Source of the DNA: Chinchilla lanigera
Lineage: Eukaryota > Chordata > Mammalia > Rodentia > Chinchillidae
Assembly: GCF_000276665.1 (NCBI RefSeq)
Contig: NW_004955417.1
Coordinates: 12,244,236-12,308,235, forward strand
Length of the DNA stretch: 64,000 nt
Reading direction: 5' to 3'
In this document: piece by piece, positions 15,101 through 23,835 of the stretch
How positions within the stretch are numbered: the first letter of the stretch is position 1
Layout: every line of letters starts with the position of its first letter
Notes under the pieces: model-generated
Told to the model about the DNA's origin: nothing
Databases searched by the model: none
What the model saw: the letters and a program-made list of their open reading frames with translations, nothing else
Translations under genes and position numbers: made by a program

Positions 15101-18100
15101 AGGACAAGAGATCTTTCTCTTATAATAACAGTACTTCTAACAACTAGGGGTTTTTTTGCAATGTAAAAGTAGTAATAAAAAAAAAAATCCAATCACTGGA
15201 TAGATGAAGAAGTAAGTTGAAAACTATTTCCAAAGACCTGTGATAAATGGGAGAGGAAGGAGGAGCATTTCAAATAACATAATGGACTCAGACTTCACAT
15301 TTAACTACATATTACAGCTCAAAACACGTGCTGCAGGCCTTCTCAGCATGACCTGCCACACCCTGACTGTGCAAATGCTCAAACCCTAAAGAGCTGCTTT
15401 GTAAGAACAATGGGAGAGCACACTTCAAATTACTGGAGCGCACACAGGATTTCATTAACGGTCACCAAGTGCCTTCTGTGGACCAGGCACTTCTGCTAAG
15501 CACTGGGGAAAGAAATGGTAAATAACGCACGATCTAACCTCTCGGTGACCAGTCTGGTTGGGCTTTACCTCATCAGTGCAGTAACTACAAATATTACCAT
15601 TGTAGCCAGTGCCTTAGTCAGGGTCTGGCAGTGAACAGATACTGGCCCTGAAAGCTCAAATGAATTAATGAAGGGACTCAATGCAGGGGTGAGCAAAGTT
15701 AAGGGAATACACATGGCACTCCTAGCTCCATCAACGAGGAGGCCCAAGTGTGTACCGGAGCCCAGAGGGAGCGGGAAGCTATTAAAGAAGGGCTGCTCAA
15801 GGGCTGTTGTCATGGAGTGCGCAGTTACAGGACCCAAAGAAAGAGGGAACAGGGGAAAAATAACCACACATGGGTCATCTAGCCTTTACCCTGTAGGTGC
15901 ATGGCACTGTGTGAAGCTGCCTGCCTGAAGCCAGCTGGCCTAGGGGCCCCAGTGTGCAGGCGTGGCCCTCTGAGATACAGAACAAGCCCGGACGGGCAGG
16001 AAACAGATCTGTGAAGCAAACAAAGAACCAGGACTTGGCTCAAAAACGTTATCTGACACAATCATGGTTGCTTTAAGTCACTCCTAGGACATGTTCTTGA
16101 GATGTCGGCATACAGAGGAAGGAATGGCTGAAACATCTTCCAAAGCTCTAAGTCACTGATGGCAACCTTTCAGAGCTTTCAATGATACAAGCAGCCTGCG
16201 TGCCATAGGTTCACCACACCACCGCTCTAAATACACTGTGAATTATTTAAAAGTCATGGCCATGTCTTAGGTTTACCTTGCATCAACCACAGCAACTGCC
16301 ACAGGCTAGGAAAGCTGTTGTGAAGGGAAAAGCTCCCCTGCTCACAGTGACGCCATCTCTCACCTCTGAACTCACAGAACGCGCTTTAAAAATTGTATAT
16401 ATTTTGGGAATACAATGGATGCTTACACACACACATACACACTAACAGCTGGATGATGAAATCAATCCAATTAACATATCCACCCCTGCATAAACCATTT
16501 TTTGTTGTGAGAACATTTAAAATCTACTCTTAGCTATTTCCAAGTATATACATCAACAATACATGAATACATTATAAACTGTAATCATTACGCTGCACTG
16601 TGCATCTCCAGAACTTACACCTACACCTTAGACTTTGTGACTTTTGACCGACATCTCCCCACCACCACCAATTCTACTCTGCTTCTATGAGTCTGGCTTT
16701 TCAGCTTTCACACCGAAGATCATAGTTTGTCTTTCCGTTCCTGTCTTATTTCATTTACCATAATATCCACCAATGCTGCAAACAGCACTTCCTTCTTTGT
16801 AAAAACTGAATAGTGTACCATTGTGTATTTACAGCACATTTTCTTCATTCATTCATCCATCCAGCCATCTGTTGATGGAACTCAGGATTGAGGTAGGATA
16901 GAAGAAACAGAACTAAGTAGAAAGGAGATAAGGAAATTGAGATTTCAAAAATTGTACTTTAAAGAAAAACTGCAGCTTCAGAACACAAGCCAGGGTTAAT
17001 AACTTTTTCTCCTTCTCCCCAAACAGCAAACCTGGGCAACTCCCTTTCAGCTACAAATGGGTCTGCCCATTGCCTTTTTTTTTTTTCTGGTACTGGGAAT
17101 TGAACTCACGACCTTGCGCTTGCCAGGCAGGCATTGTGCCACTGAGCTAAATCCCCAGGCCCCCCATTGCCTTTTACTTGCAAGTGGTCCTCTTCCACCA
17201 GCAACGGACCAAACCTTTGGGATTTCCCATAGAAACAGACTATTGTATCATTAGGGGTAGGCCATCCTCTCCCACGCACTAAGACTAAGACTATAGATTG
17301 TCAAATTACACAGATTTGCAGCTCCGAAAACACATGCTAAATCCCCAGTTGCCACTATGCTGTGCTTCATTTCTCTTNNNNNNNNNNNNNNNNNNNNNNN
17401 NNNNNNNNNNNNNNNNNNNNNNNNNNNNNNNNNNNNNNNNNNNNNNNNNNNNNNNNNNNNNNNNNNNNNNNNNNNNNNNNNNNNNNNNNNNNNNNNNNNN
17501 NNNNNNNNNNNNNNNNNNNNNNNNNNNNNNNNNNNNNNNNNNNNNNNNNNNNNNNNNNNNNNNNNNNNNNNNNNNNNNNNNNNNNNNNNNNNNNNNNNNN
17601 NNNNNNNNNNNNNNNNNNNNNNNNNNNNNNNNNNNNNNNNNNNNNNNNNNNNNNNNNNNNNNNNNNNNNNNNNNNNNNNNNNNNNNNNNNNNNNNNNNNN
17701 NNNNNNNNNNNNNNNNNNNNNNNNNNNNNNNNNNNNNNNNNNNNNNNNNNNNNNNNNNNNNNNNNNNNNNNNNNNNNNNNNNNNNNNNNNNNNNNNNNNN
17801 NNNNNNNNNNNNNNNNNNNNNNNNNNNNNNNNNNNNNNNNNNNNNNNNNNNNNNNNNNNNNNNNNNNNNNNNNNNNNNNNNNNNNNNNNNNNNNNNNNNN
17901 NNNNNNNNNNNNNNNNNNNNNNNNNNNNNNNNNNNNNNNNNNNNNNNNNNNNNNNNNNNNNNNNNNNNNNNNNNNNNNNNNNNNNNNNNNNNNNNNNNNN
18001 NNNNNNNNNNNNNNNNNNNNNNNNNNNNTTTTTGAGAAGTGAGCTCCCTGGCAACCCACTTTTGGGTCCTCTCCTGTGTCTCAGGAGCTATCTCTCCAAG

Positions 18101-21100
18101 TTTTCCTACTCTTAACCTCTGCTGTTCCTTAGAATTCATTCTTTGATTTTGGGGAACACAAACTCAGCTCATCTGACATCTAGAAGGTTGGGAGTTACAT
18201 TTCTCCTATATCATGTGGAGGTCCTGTATCACGGTGACAAAATATACCCAAGAGAAAGAGCACTAACACTAGAAAGATTTTCAGGGCCAACAGTGCCGAT
18301 AAGAAAACTGTCACGTCAGGAGGTAGGCGCTGTAGTTCAGTGACAAGTGAACCCCTCAACAAAGGTGACTATAGCAGGAGAGAATCAGACGGCCATGACA
18401 GATGTAGAGGGGAGAATCCACACGATAAAGTGCTACATCAGCGCTAACCAGTAAGGGGAGAAGCAAGAACTAAGGAAGACCCCTAACAGTTTCTAGTAGA
18501 ACAAAGATTTCTTTCCTCTCAACCACAATCAGTGCTCCAAAACATGGGGAGAAGTGGGGAGAGAAGGGGGTGACAAAATATAAGCTGCTTCTTTGGTAAG
18601 GCAGGATTTATCATATCCCCAAACCACATGTATGAAAAAAATGGAAGCATGATAACAGACTTATCAGAGAAGAGAAAGGAGGAACTAAAATGCCTGCAAA
18701 AGAAAATTCTGACAAGTGGCAAACTAACTAGAACAGGTTAAGCTGAAATGCTTCAAGTTTCAGATTTGAATTTTCAGATTAAGTGTTCACATTGTAGTCT
18801 ACACAAATATTCCAACATCTGAAAAACACAACAATCTGAAACACTTCTGGACCCAAGCATTTTAGATAAGAGATACTCAACCTGTACCATGAAACTCAAA
18901 ATGCTCAGAAATGGGCATCCCTAGAGACCTGAAAGATTAGAGCTGAGTTCACGCTGAAAACGGGCTGAGGTGCAACTTTTTTTTTTTTAGAGAACTCAGG
19001 CTTCCTCACCCACCTCCCAAAGTCCCTTACCTATTCTGTTTCTCTCAATCCCCCAGGAGAAAGGAGGTTCATCATTGGGAAAATCATGTAGGAGAAGTAC
19101 CAGACTCAGACGTAATGAGAAAAGCAAAGTTTGCAAATAAGGTGCTTAATTATAAGACAACTAAATGAAAGTGTGCAAGAGATCAACCCAATGGTTGCCT
19201 TTTAACTATCCAGCTCCAAGTATAAACTACAAGTCAACAAGCTAAGATAGTTATGGAACAGGTCTAGAGGGAAATTACCCAAATCAGGACAATGGGCTCC
19301 AGGAGTCAGTGGGCAGTGTGGCAAGTGGGAACAGCGCACTGTGGAGCAACAGAGTGACACAGTATCTGACTCGGCAGACTAAAAAATTGTCCTGAGAGGT
19401 CACTGGAAGGTGTGTGTCAGCTTAACTCCTGACACAAGGAAAATAATCAAATGAAAAACAAGGCAATTACTAACTCCAGGAAAACAAAAAATTGTACAGG
19501 GAAAAAAATTAATAGTACACTTCTGGTTAAGAATACTAACAATATTATACTCCAAATATGATCGTTGATTAATGATTTCTCAAAAAATTATACCTATTGA
19601 GAGAACTGAGGACAACTTGGGAAAGGTCTGTGTGTACCTATCAGAGATCAACTAATGCCTAACACTGATGAAGCAATAGCACTGTAAACAATTGCTTTAA
19701 AAATATGGAGATGAAGTACAAACTGGAAGAGTGAGAAAAGTTCAGTCTTTTCCTCTGGGGAACAGGGTGCACAGTCAAGAGATGGCTTTTCACTACAGGT
19801 CTTTTCACACTGTTAAGATTTTTGCTCTTGTGAACAAACTACTGTGATAAGAATAAAATGCTAATTTTAAAAGTTGGACAAAAAAAAAAAGAGTGCACTC
19901 AAGAAATACGCATAGATCAGTCAAACTTACCCAGAAGCACTAACTTCTGCAGAGTCTCAGAATGATCTACATAGTCTTGAAGTGTGAATGAAGCTGGGGG
20001 CAATGGAGGGTCTGCAGTAATCTGAATAGCTTCCTCCTCAGAAATCAGCTGCAGTGGAGACAATGCAGGCAAATCGTCCAGTTCTTTTTGAGGTCAGCCA
20101 TGTGGAAAGAGAGAAGCAAGTCAGGTCCCTAATGTACACACTTAAAACTGTTTCTACAAACCTCTGTGTCTTTTGCTGGTTAAAGCGTGGGGTCATTTCA
20201 AAATTAAAAGCTTAAGAAGTTCAAAAAAATTTCACCTTCTAAGAGGTAAGAGTAAGATAAGTTTGTGGGTGAAATTTCATTTTTCATCAGCAGATAAGAT
20301 CGACTGCTCTTCACACCCATTTTTTCTTTTGGTATGGAAGTATGAATCGTGGACCTTTAACCTGAGCTACATCCCCAGCCCTTTTGAAGTTATTTTTATT
20401 TTGAAACAAGGTCTTGCTAAATTGCTGGGGCTGAGTTTAAACTTGCAGTCCTCCTGGCTCACCTTCCCAAAGTGCTGGGATTACAGGTGTGTACCACCAC
20501 GCCCTGCTCCTTCATGTGAGAGACTCAGTCTATCATGGTTTGTTATCTTGGCCAAAAGTGGGTATTTCAACAGCCTGAATTGCAAGGTTAAAGTCATGAC
20601 ATCCTGAAAATGCTTTGTTTTCAACCCATCTCCTCCTCCTCCTCCTAAGTTATTCTCAGCTGCCTTTAAGAGAAAGTCGGTTTCCATCATCTGCAGTACT
20701 TTGCTAAGAGACTGCTCTCTCCTACAGACTCCACTCTATGGTTTTGATTTATTAAAACACAGTATAAGCCAGGCGTGGTGGCGCGTACCTGTAATCCCGC
20801 ACTCAGGAGGCTGAGGCAGTAGGATCAATGTGAGTTCAAGACGAGTCTAAACTACACAGGGAGACCTTGTCTCAAAGAAATTTAAAAAAAACAAAACAAT
20901 ATTGTAACTTAAGAAATCACAATTGTGATCTTTTGTTGTTTTTTGCCTCAAACTGTTACCTACCCTTCCTCATTTTTCATAGCCAGCCTTTTGTCCTGCC
21001 TCTCCTTCCAGCTAGCTTAGCAGCTAGCTAGCTTTCTTTCTTTTCATTCATCTTCTACTCAGCCAAATATTATCCCATTTGTGGTGAAATACTAGACTCC

Positions 21101-21890
21101 TACACTAGGAAACAGGAAAGAGAGGGCTGACTAAAAACCAAGACATGGGAATTTTTCATGGTGATGTAATGGTTCCATTTTTTTTTTATTATGTTGACTG
21201 TAAAAATTCATAGAACTTAGGCCTGAAAAGACAGATTTTACCTGATGTGCATTATACTCTAACAAATCTAATTCATAACAGAAGAAAAAATTTAAATAAT
21301 CTAAAGAACGATCCATTTAGGAAGTGTTATATACAGCTATAAGACAATCATATATATTAACCTACAAAGATCTCAGTAAATACAGCAAATGTATAACAGA
21401 ACTAAATGAATAGAACCAGCGTTGTTCCTTTTCTTGCCTGGTACAAAATACAACCTGAAATGGGCTAGCAGAATGTAAACAAGTTGTTTAAATCACCAAA
21501 TAGGAGAAAGAGGGACTACTTGGCTGAAAGCTCAGAATTACCTTCTAGAGACAGCTCAGAATCAAAGCTGGGTATCTTTTGCGTCTTCTCTGTCTGCTCA
21601 CTCACCGCAGGAAGCAGAGTGCTTTGGGCAGAATTACTCTCTTGCCCACTTGAGTTGGTAGACTGGGAACTATTCCATAAGGAGGAAGTTCTGTAAGTCT
21701 TATATCCCCACTGGAGAAAGTAATTATCTGAGGACAGCTGTGGCAGAGCACAAAAGCCATTTAACAATGTTTTTCCTGGTCTGGGAAAACGTTTTGTGAA
21801 TCGTGTAGCATTAATGAAGCTCCTCAAATTAATTGAGCTGAACCATCTGGGTATCTGTTGGGCTAATAAGGCCATTTTTCTTAAAGTCAT
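1..21890 (-). CDS. MTERF3: MTERF3 (MTERFD1), mitochondrial transcription termination factor 3; spliced, 3' end outside window
   Basis: Seven coding exons join in phase into about 399 codons, and roughly 18 more lie beyond the left edge by comparison with the 417-residue human protein. Known role of the family: a mitochondrial matrix nucleic-acid-binding protein that represses transcription at mtDNA promoters and supports mitochondrial ribosome assembly. Seen in the sequence: a basic N-terminus ([12 protein letters not shown]) suited to mitochondrial import, a low-complexity Ser/Gln-rich linker in exon 2, an acidic segment in exon 3, then from exon 4 repeated mTERF motifs with a hydrophobic-Pro-hydrophobic-Leu core (AIFSEDL, APFLLSF, LPRLLTG, IPKMLTA, FPQ). 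All introns have GT/AG ends. No internal stop or frameshift is visible. It is divergent from PTDSS1 and shares its CpG-island promoter. Identification is by recalled similarity to human MTERF3 and is very secure. Confidence 0.96.
2212..2320 (-). repeat. B1-like SINE, diverged
   Basis: Poly-T, then GGCTGGCCTTGAACTCA and a degraded A-box region, which is the antisense of a 7SL-derived B1 element. Confidence 0.7.
2322..2550 (+). repeat. MIR SINE
   Basis: Ordered MIR core and tail signals: an 'ACCTTGG..A.GTAA.T' core, 'TTTGTAAAACAGGGA', 'GTACCTCAT', 'GTGAGAATTA' and 'GCTGGCACACCGTAAGCACTCAA'. Confidence 0.8.
2898..3357 (+). mobile_element. Solo LTR, about 460 bp, probably ERVL-MaLR type
   Basis: The element begins TGTTATGGTTGATAT and ends AACTAAGACA, so it has TG...CA termini, and is flanked by a 5-bp direct repeat TTGCT (2893-2897 and 3358-3362). 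The 3' part (GGCTGAAACCTCCACAAACTG...) matches the pattern of rodent MaLR-type LTRs from memory. It contains no coding region. The 5' half has a partial internal duplication (GTGTCAACTTGAG twice). Confidence 0.75.
3625..3745 (+). repeat. Ancient mammalian-wide repeat fragment (L2/MIR class)
   Basis: Contains the pattern 'CTACCAAGTGCCAGGTGTAG...GGCACTAGGGATTTGGCC' typical of very old mammalian repeats. The exact family was not determined. Confidence 0.5.
4171..4332 (-). CDS. MTERF3: MTERF3 coding exon 7
   Basis: This exon has 162 bp (54 codons, phase 0/0) and translates from [14 protein letters not shown] to IIVKFPQ. It carries two mTERF motifs, ITKIPKML and IVKFPQ. The acceptor is TTTTAG and the donor is CAG|GTAAC. 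It corresponds to residues of about 300-353. The reading frame runs past the donor into the intron, but homology to human MTERF3 ends exactly at the splice site. Confidence 0.96.
4333..5563 (-). other. MTERF3: MTERF3 intron 6
   Basis: GT/AG intron of about 1.2 kb, with one ID-type SINE at 5427-5514. Nothing else is recognisable. Confidence 0.85.
5427..5514 (-). repeat. ID-type tRNA-derived SINE
   Basis: Poly-T, then an antisense ID body with the GCTTGCCAGGCAGGCACTG block. An 8-bp direct repeat AGAGAACC flanks it (5419-5426, 5515-5522). Confidence 0.85.
5564..5635 (-). CDS. MTERF3: MTERF3 coding exon 6
   Basis: This short exon has 72 bp (24 codons, phase 0/0) and is too small to stand out as an ORF. 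It reads [19 protein letters not shown] and ends ENMK, residues of about 276-299, with the mTERF core LPRLL. The acceptor is ACTATAG and the donor is AAG|GTAGGA. Because it is symmetric, skipping it would keep frame but delete most of one mTERF repeat. Confidence 0.95.
5636..6006 (-). other. MTERF3: MTERF3 intron 5
   Basis: Short 371-bp GT/AG intron. No repeat or other feature is seen. Confidence 0.85.
6007..6154 (-). CDS. MTERF3: MTERF3 coding exon 5
   Basis: This exon has 148 bp. Its first base completes an Arg codon split across intron 4; it then reads [18 protein letters not shown] and ends ELELSVKK (residues of about 226-275). It contains the mTERF motif [12 protein letters not shown]. 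The acceptor is TTCTCTAG and the donor is AAG|GTAAAG. Confidence 0.96.
7495..8150 (+). repeat. Old L1 3' fragment (L1M-like)
   Basis: Diverged L1 signature in order: 'AAGCAATTCCACTTCC', then 'GCTAAGAAACAGGATGCAGAATAGTG' and 'AGAACAAAAATCTTGCTAATGG', ending in an A/T-rich tail. The family call is from memory of L1M 3' ends. Confidence 0.5.
8477..8586 (+). repeat. ID-type SINE with A-rich tail
   Basis: Sense ID body with TTAGCTCAGTGGCACAGTG (A box) and GAGTTCAACTCC (B box), an A-rich tail and a 7-bp direct repeat CCCAGAC (8470-8476, 8587-8593). Confidence 0.85.
8720..8860 (+). repeat. MIR SINE fragment
   Basis: MIR-like order: 'GGTTTGAAGCCCAGCTCT', 'TGAGTAAGTTACTGAAGCTCTCTGTG', 'GAGACAGTAATAATTATGAGG'. 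A similar but weaker segment precedes it at about 8630-8700. Confidence 0.65.
9076..9159 (-). repeat. ID-type SINE
   Basis: Poly-T followed by antisense ID: GGGAATTGAACTCAGGACC, then GCCAGGCAGGCACTGTGCCA. Confidence 0.85.
10166..10355 (-). CDS. MTERF3: MTERF3 coding exon 4
   Basis: This exon has 190 bp and encodes [17 protein letters not shown] through LENLKIR (residues of about 163-225), the start of the folded mTERF domain. The acceptor is TTATTACAG, and the donor splits an Arg codon AG|GTAAGG. Incoming phase 1 and outgoing phase 2 match exons 3 and 5. Confidence 0.96.
10500..10616 (-). repeat. B1-like SINE
   Basis: Antisense 7SL-derived body: GACAGGGTCTCACTATGTAG, GGCTGGCCTTGAACTTGCAG, GCTGGGATTAGAGATGTGTG. 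Confidence 0.88.
10905..11063 (-). repeat. L1 3' end, left part of an interrupted L1
   Basis: Matches the 3' ends at 39,521 and 42,899: 'TTTTTATTAATACATGTTTACAATACAT', then 'GGGGAGCTGGTACATGTACA' and C/T-rich sequence. It is the same L1 copy that resumes at 13,386 after the Tigger insertion. Confidence 0.8.
11064..13385 (-). mobile_element. Tigger/pogo-type DNA transposon, near full length, inactive
   Basis: A 2.3-kb element with related inverted ends (left CAGTAGACTCCTGACTTACG; right, on the other strand, CAGCTGGCCTCATATATAAG) and TA on both sides (11062-11063 and 13386-13387), the expected Tc1/mariner-pogo target site. The minus strand carries remnants of a pogo-family DDE transposase in broken frames. 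Around 12,400-12,720 '[14 protein letters not shown]' is followed by '[25 protein letters not shown]'-like text; around 12,143-12,469 there is '[14 protein letters not shown]', including the second catalytic Asp region. The frame is interrupted by stops and shifts, so it encodes no enzyme. The subfamily was not determined. Confidence 0.88.
12143..12719 (-). pseudogene. Tigger transposase relic (central DDE region)
   Basis: Two minus-strand frames, 12390-12719 and 12143-12469, overlap and together show the order of segments seen in TIGD/Tigger transposases: ASAD...[14 protein letters not shown] (in place of the usual VDETAF, so the first catalytic Asp-Glu is lost), [19 protein letters not shown], then [15 protein letters not shown]. 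The frame break between them and the missing DE show it is dead. It is in the same orientation as MTERF3. Confidence 0.85.
13386..13871 (-). repeat. L1 ORF2 3' region, continuing after the Tigger insertion
   Basis: Antisense of the L1 ORF2 tail: 'CATTTTCTTCATCCATTCATCTGTTGATAGACG', 'GGGAAGATACCTAGAAGGGGAATAGCTGGG', 'CACTCCATACTAATTTCCATAGTGACTGTG'. It is cut again by a SINE at 13,872. Confidence 0.85.
13872..14045 (+). repeat. B1-like SINE with long tail, inserted in L1
   Basis: Sense body: GCATGGTGGCGCACTCCTG, GGAGGCTAAGGCAGGAGGATC, GACCAGCCTGGGCTACA, and an A-rich tail. It is flanked by a perfect 11-bp direct repeat AGAAAGGGCTC (13861-13871, 14046-14056). Confidence 0.92.
14046..14280 (-). 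repeat. L1 ORF2 fragment, further upstream part of the interrupted L1
   Basis: 'TCCTATTCTGTAGTTTACCTTTTCACTCTGTTGTTTCTTTTGCTGTGCAGATG' is the antisense of the conserved L1 ORF2 3' region. The order and orientation match the segment ending at 13,871. Confidence 0.75.
14361..14515 (+). repeat. Composite B1-like/ID-like SINE, diverged
   Basis: A B1-like left part (AGTGGCTACATCTATAATCCC...GGGAGGCCGAG) is followed after 'CTGTCTCAAAAATG' by an ID-like part (GATGTAGCTCGAAGATCCAAGG). Confidence 0.65.
14750..15195 (+). repeat. Old L1 fragment (L1M-like)
   Basis: 'AGATAGATTAAGCATCTAAATGTAAATTAACTTTAAAAA...AGAGAAGAATATCA' is a diverged L1 3' region, ending in a poly(A)-like run at 15,178-15,187. Confidence 0.5.
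15590..16060 (-). repeat. Possible old LTR segment
   Basis: 'CCTTAGTCAGGGTCTGGCAG' at the left and LTR-like G/C-rich body with 'GCCTGAAGCCAGCTGGCC' resemble antisense ERVL/MLT-type LTRs. Ends and target repeat were not found. Confidence 0.4.
16385..16885 (-). repeat. Old L1 3' end
   Basis: Antisense L1 3' UTR pattern: 'CCAATTAACATATCCACCCC', 'GTTGTGAGAACATTTAAAATCTACTCT', 'AGTATATACATCAACAATACATGAATAC', then 'TTTCTTCATTCATTCATCC...CTGTTGATGGA'. Confidence 0.65.
17079..17162 (-). repeat. ID-type SINE
   Basis: Poly-T, then TACTGGGAATTGAACTCACG and GCTTGCCAGGCAGGCATTG. A perfect 13-bp direct repeat CCCATTGCCTTTT flanks it (17066-17078, 17163-17175), indicating a fairly recent insertion. Confidence 0.92.
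17378..18028. other. Assembly gap (651 N)
   Basis: An unbroken run of N inside MTERF3 intron 3. All ORFs crossing it are artefacts. Confidence 0.99.
19620..19885 (+). repeat. Possible old L1 3' end
   Basis: 'GATGGCTTTTCACTACAGGTCTTTTCACACTG...TTTAAAAGTTGGACAAAAAAAAAA' resembles an L1M 3' terminus with poly(A). Weakly supported. Confidence 0.35.
19931..20083 (-). CDS. MTERF3: MTERF3 coding exon 3
   Basis: This exon has 153 bp (phase 1/1) and encodes [18 protein letters not shown], then a proline-rich stretch [11 protein letters not shown], ending [11 protein letters not shown] (residues of about 112-162). This is the acidic, proline-rich linker between the import region and the mTERF fold. 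The acceptor AAAAAG lacks a good pyrimidine tract; the donor CTGG|GTAAG is strong. The exon call rests on exact frame joining and recalled similarity to human MTERF3. Confidence 0.92.
20310..20510 (-). repeat. Composite ID-like/B1-like SINE
   Basis: The antisense order is ID-like (TATGAATCGTGGACC...GAGCTACATCCCCAGCCC), then B1-like (AACAAGGTCTTGCTAAATTGC...AAAGTGCTGGGATTACAGG). It is the same architecture as 45,185-45,365 on the other strand. Confidence 0.8.
20767..20900 (+). repeat. B1-like SINE
   Basis: Sense body GCCAGGCGTGGTGGCGCGTA, GAGGCTGAGGCAGTAGGATC and ACCTTGTCTCAAAG, with an A-rich tail. Confidence 0.9.
21542..21890 (-). CDS. MTERF3: MTERF3 exon 2 with start codon and mitochondrial targeting region
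   Basis: This exon encodes the N-terminus, [18 protein letters not shown] onward, to [10 protein letters not shown] chose the ATG at 21875, which aligns with the human start. An in-frame ATG sits on the first three bases of the exon (21890) and would add MTLRK. The N-terminal 40 residues are rich in Arg/Lys, Ser and hydrophobics with no acidic residues, as expected for a mitochondrial presequence. The acceptor is TTTTCTTTGTAG and the donor is GAAG|GTAATT. The ORF continues a few codons into the intron, which is not coding. Confidence 0.95.
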
Positions 21891-23037
21891 CTACAAAGAA
21901 AAAGTACAACTGTCAAAAGGAGAGAAATTCAATTTACTTAAATGTTCAAAACAATGTTCGCACAACAAAAAGATAAATTGGAAATTATTTTTTGTAAATG
22001 ACAGTGTTGAAGTAAATTTAGATGATAAAAGTAATGAAATTTTCTTAAATACAGGAAAAGCCAGAAGCAAGGCAGCCAACGGACAAAACCTTCTAAACTG
22101 GAAAAATGAGGCTGTGCTTTACAGTTTGAAAACAAAAAACACAATCATTGGTGAAAGAAAAGCATTTAAAACAAAAATCTATAAATGTTCAAATTACAAT
22201 TGATCTAAGTCCTGTTAATTTAATTAATCACTTAAGGAAAACAACACAATGATGCAATGATTAAGTGTACTTGGAATTTGGTTTGAAGGGCATTTAAGGG
22301 GTATACTGCTGATCAAAATAATACTGAATTATTCAAATGAATTTTATGCATATAAATTAGTCACAAAATAAAGGGAAGCCACTCTATCTCACATGAACTG
22401 TCACAATATTATAGAACAGTCAAGGCTGGTTCTTGATTATTCCTCATATAAAGCTGTTTTTCAAAAGAAAATTGAATAAAACTAGTTTTGTCAAATTCTG
22501 TTTTACTGTAGGAAATAAGAAAAAGAACAGCCATCAAAGAAAAGGTCAAAATAGCAAACAGGGAAAAGAATAAGCAACCAGCAATGCATAATTGTGTATG
22601 ATGCCTGAAAACATAGCTGTTTTGAACAAACAGGCTATTGCTATTTCAATCTCTAGGAATATGAAAGAATTGTGTACTTTTCTAGCTAATTAGAATGGGA
22701 AATTTAATGCATATGACCTGGCTAACCAGGTTAAACAAGCTAACCATATGAAACATGGCATGGAATCCAGCATAGGCTAAACCGTCAATAAATATTAGCC
22801 CTTATTATTACTGACTTGCCAGCCAAATACAATTAATTCTATGAATTAACTGTATTTTGTATATTAATTCTATATATTAACTGTATTTTTGCACAAAACT
22901 TCCTGCTTTGTTTTCCTGCTTAGTGAATTCAAATTGTTTTATCCCCTGAATTAAGTTAAATACTTCAGGGCTTACTCTCTTAGAGATTTGCAGCTCTGGG
23001 AAGTTTGCTGAAAGAGATTTATAAAAGTGAAAAATCT

Positions 23038-23175
23038 TTCCGGGCATGGTAGTACACGCCCCTAATCTCAGCACTTGGGAGGCTGAGGCAGGAGGATCGC
23101 TTGGAGTTCAAGGCCAGCCTCAACTACATAGCAAGACTCTGTCTCAAAAAGACAAAAACTTAAATGAAACAAAAA
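23038..23175 (+). repeat. B1-like SINE
   Basis: Sense body CCGGGCATGGTAGTACACGC, GGGAGGCTGAGGCAGGAGG and GACTCTGTCTCAAAAAG, between near-identical repeats AAAGTGAAAA(A)TCT (23024-23037, 23176-23187). Confidence 0.9.
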
Positions 23176-23384
23176 AAGTGAAAATCTCACTTTCATCCTG
23201 AAGTAATCTTAGGAAATATTCACAACAAACTTGTGGGATAGGTGAGTTTTGTTAAATTTTGGTAAGAAATGAGTCCCCCAGAATGTCAGATCTTCCCTCA
23301 AGCCTCCTCTACTCTGCACAGGCTCCCAAGTAAGATGTCAGTTATGTTATCCTGCCAAGACCGAGAAAGGCTCAATAATCATTC

Positions 23385-23447
23385 TTCATTGCTAGAGATA
23401 GAACTCAGGGCCATGAGCTGTAGGACTGAGCTACACTCCCAGCCCCC
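23385..23447 (-). repeat. ID-like SINE fragment
   Basis: 'GCTAGAGATAGAACTCAGGGCC...GACTGAGCTACACTCCCAGCCCC' is an antisense ID body lacking the poly-T side. Confidence 0.65.
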
Positions 23448-23639
23448 AAATACCTTTAGAAAAGGTTAAAGGTACAAGACATGATTTTGGGGTCCCTATC
23501 AACAGTTTTTTAACTTCCAAGTTTGTCTACACATTTAGTCCTACTTCAAAGGAAAATCCTGCAATTCCAAATTCACTCTGGAGTCTCTCCAGAATCAGTA
23601 TTCCAAAATGGGTAAGAAGGTAAGGCATTTGCAGATTAA

Positions 23640-23835
23640 GTCTGGCGCGAGTGGTGAAGCTCACCTATTGAGCTCACCATTCTGGGAGGCTGAGGCAGGA
23701 AGATCGCAAATTCCAGCAAACCTGGACAACTCAGCAACTTAGGGAGGCCTGGTCTCAAAAAGGGGCTGGGGGTGTAACTCACCGTGAAGGCCCTGGGTTT
23801 AATCCTAAGTACTTTAAAAAAAAAAAAAAAAAAGA
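23640..23835 (+). repeat. Composite B1-like/ID-like SINE
   Basis: A B1-like left part (GGGAGGCTGAGGCAGGAAGATC) runs through 'GGTCTCAAAAA' into an ID-like part (GGGGCTGGGGGTGTAACTCA...GGGTTTAATCC), then poly(A) at 23,816-23,833. Confidence 0.85.

Larger units (their letters stand above)
10356..19930 (-). other. MTERF3: MTERF3 intron 3
   Basis: The largest MTERF3 intron (about 9.6 kb), loaded with transposon relics: a B1-like SINE, an L1 split by a Tigger element and by a SINE, older L1 fragments, a possible LTR, an ID SINE and a 651-base assembly gap. About 18,030-19,600 is unrecognised. Confidence 0.85.
20084..21541 (-). other. MTERF3: MTERF3 intron 2
   Basis: GT/AG intron of about 1.5 kb, with a composite SINE at 20310-20510 and a B1-like SINE at 20767-20890. 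Otherwise it is unremarkable AT-rich sequence. Confidence 0.85.

Noticed and set aside
17251..18139. Several long ORFs across 17.3-18.1 kb
   Set aside because: They consist almost wholly of N from an assembly gap.
21796..22203. 135-codon plus-strand ORF
   Set aside because: It is antisense to the MTERF3 start exon and runs into its intron. It has no recognisable motif and is explained by the opposite coding strand plus AT-rich intron.
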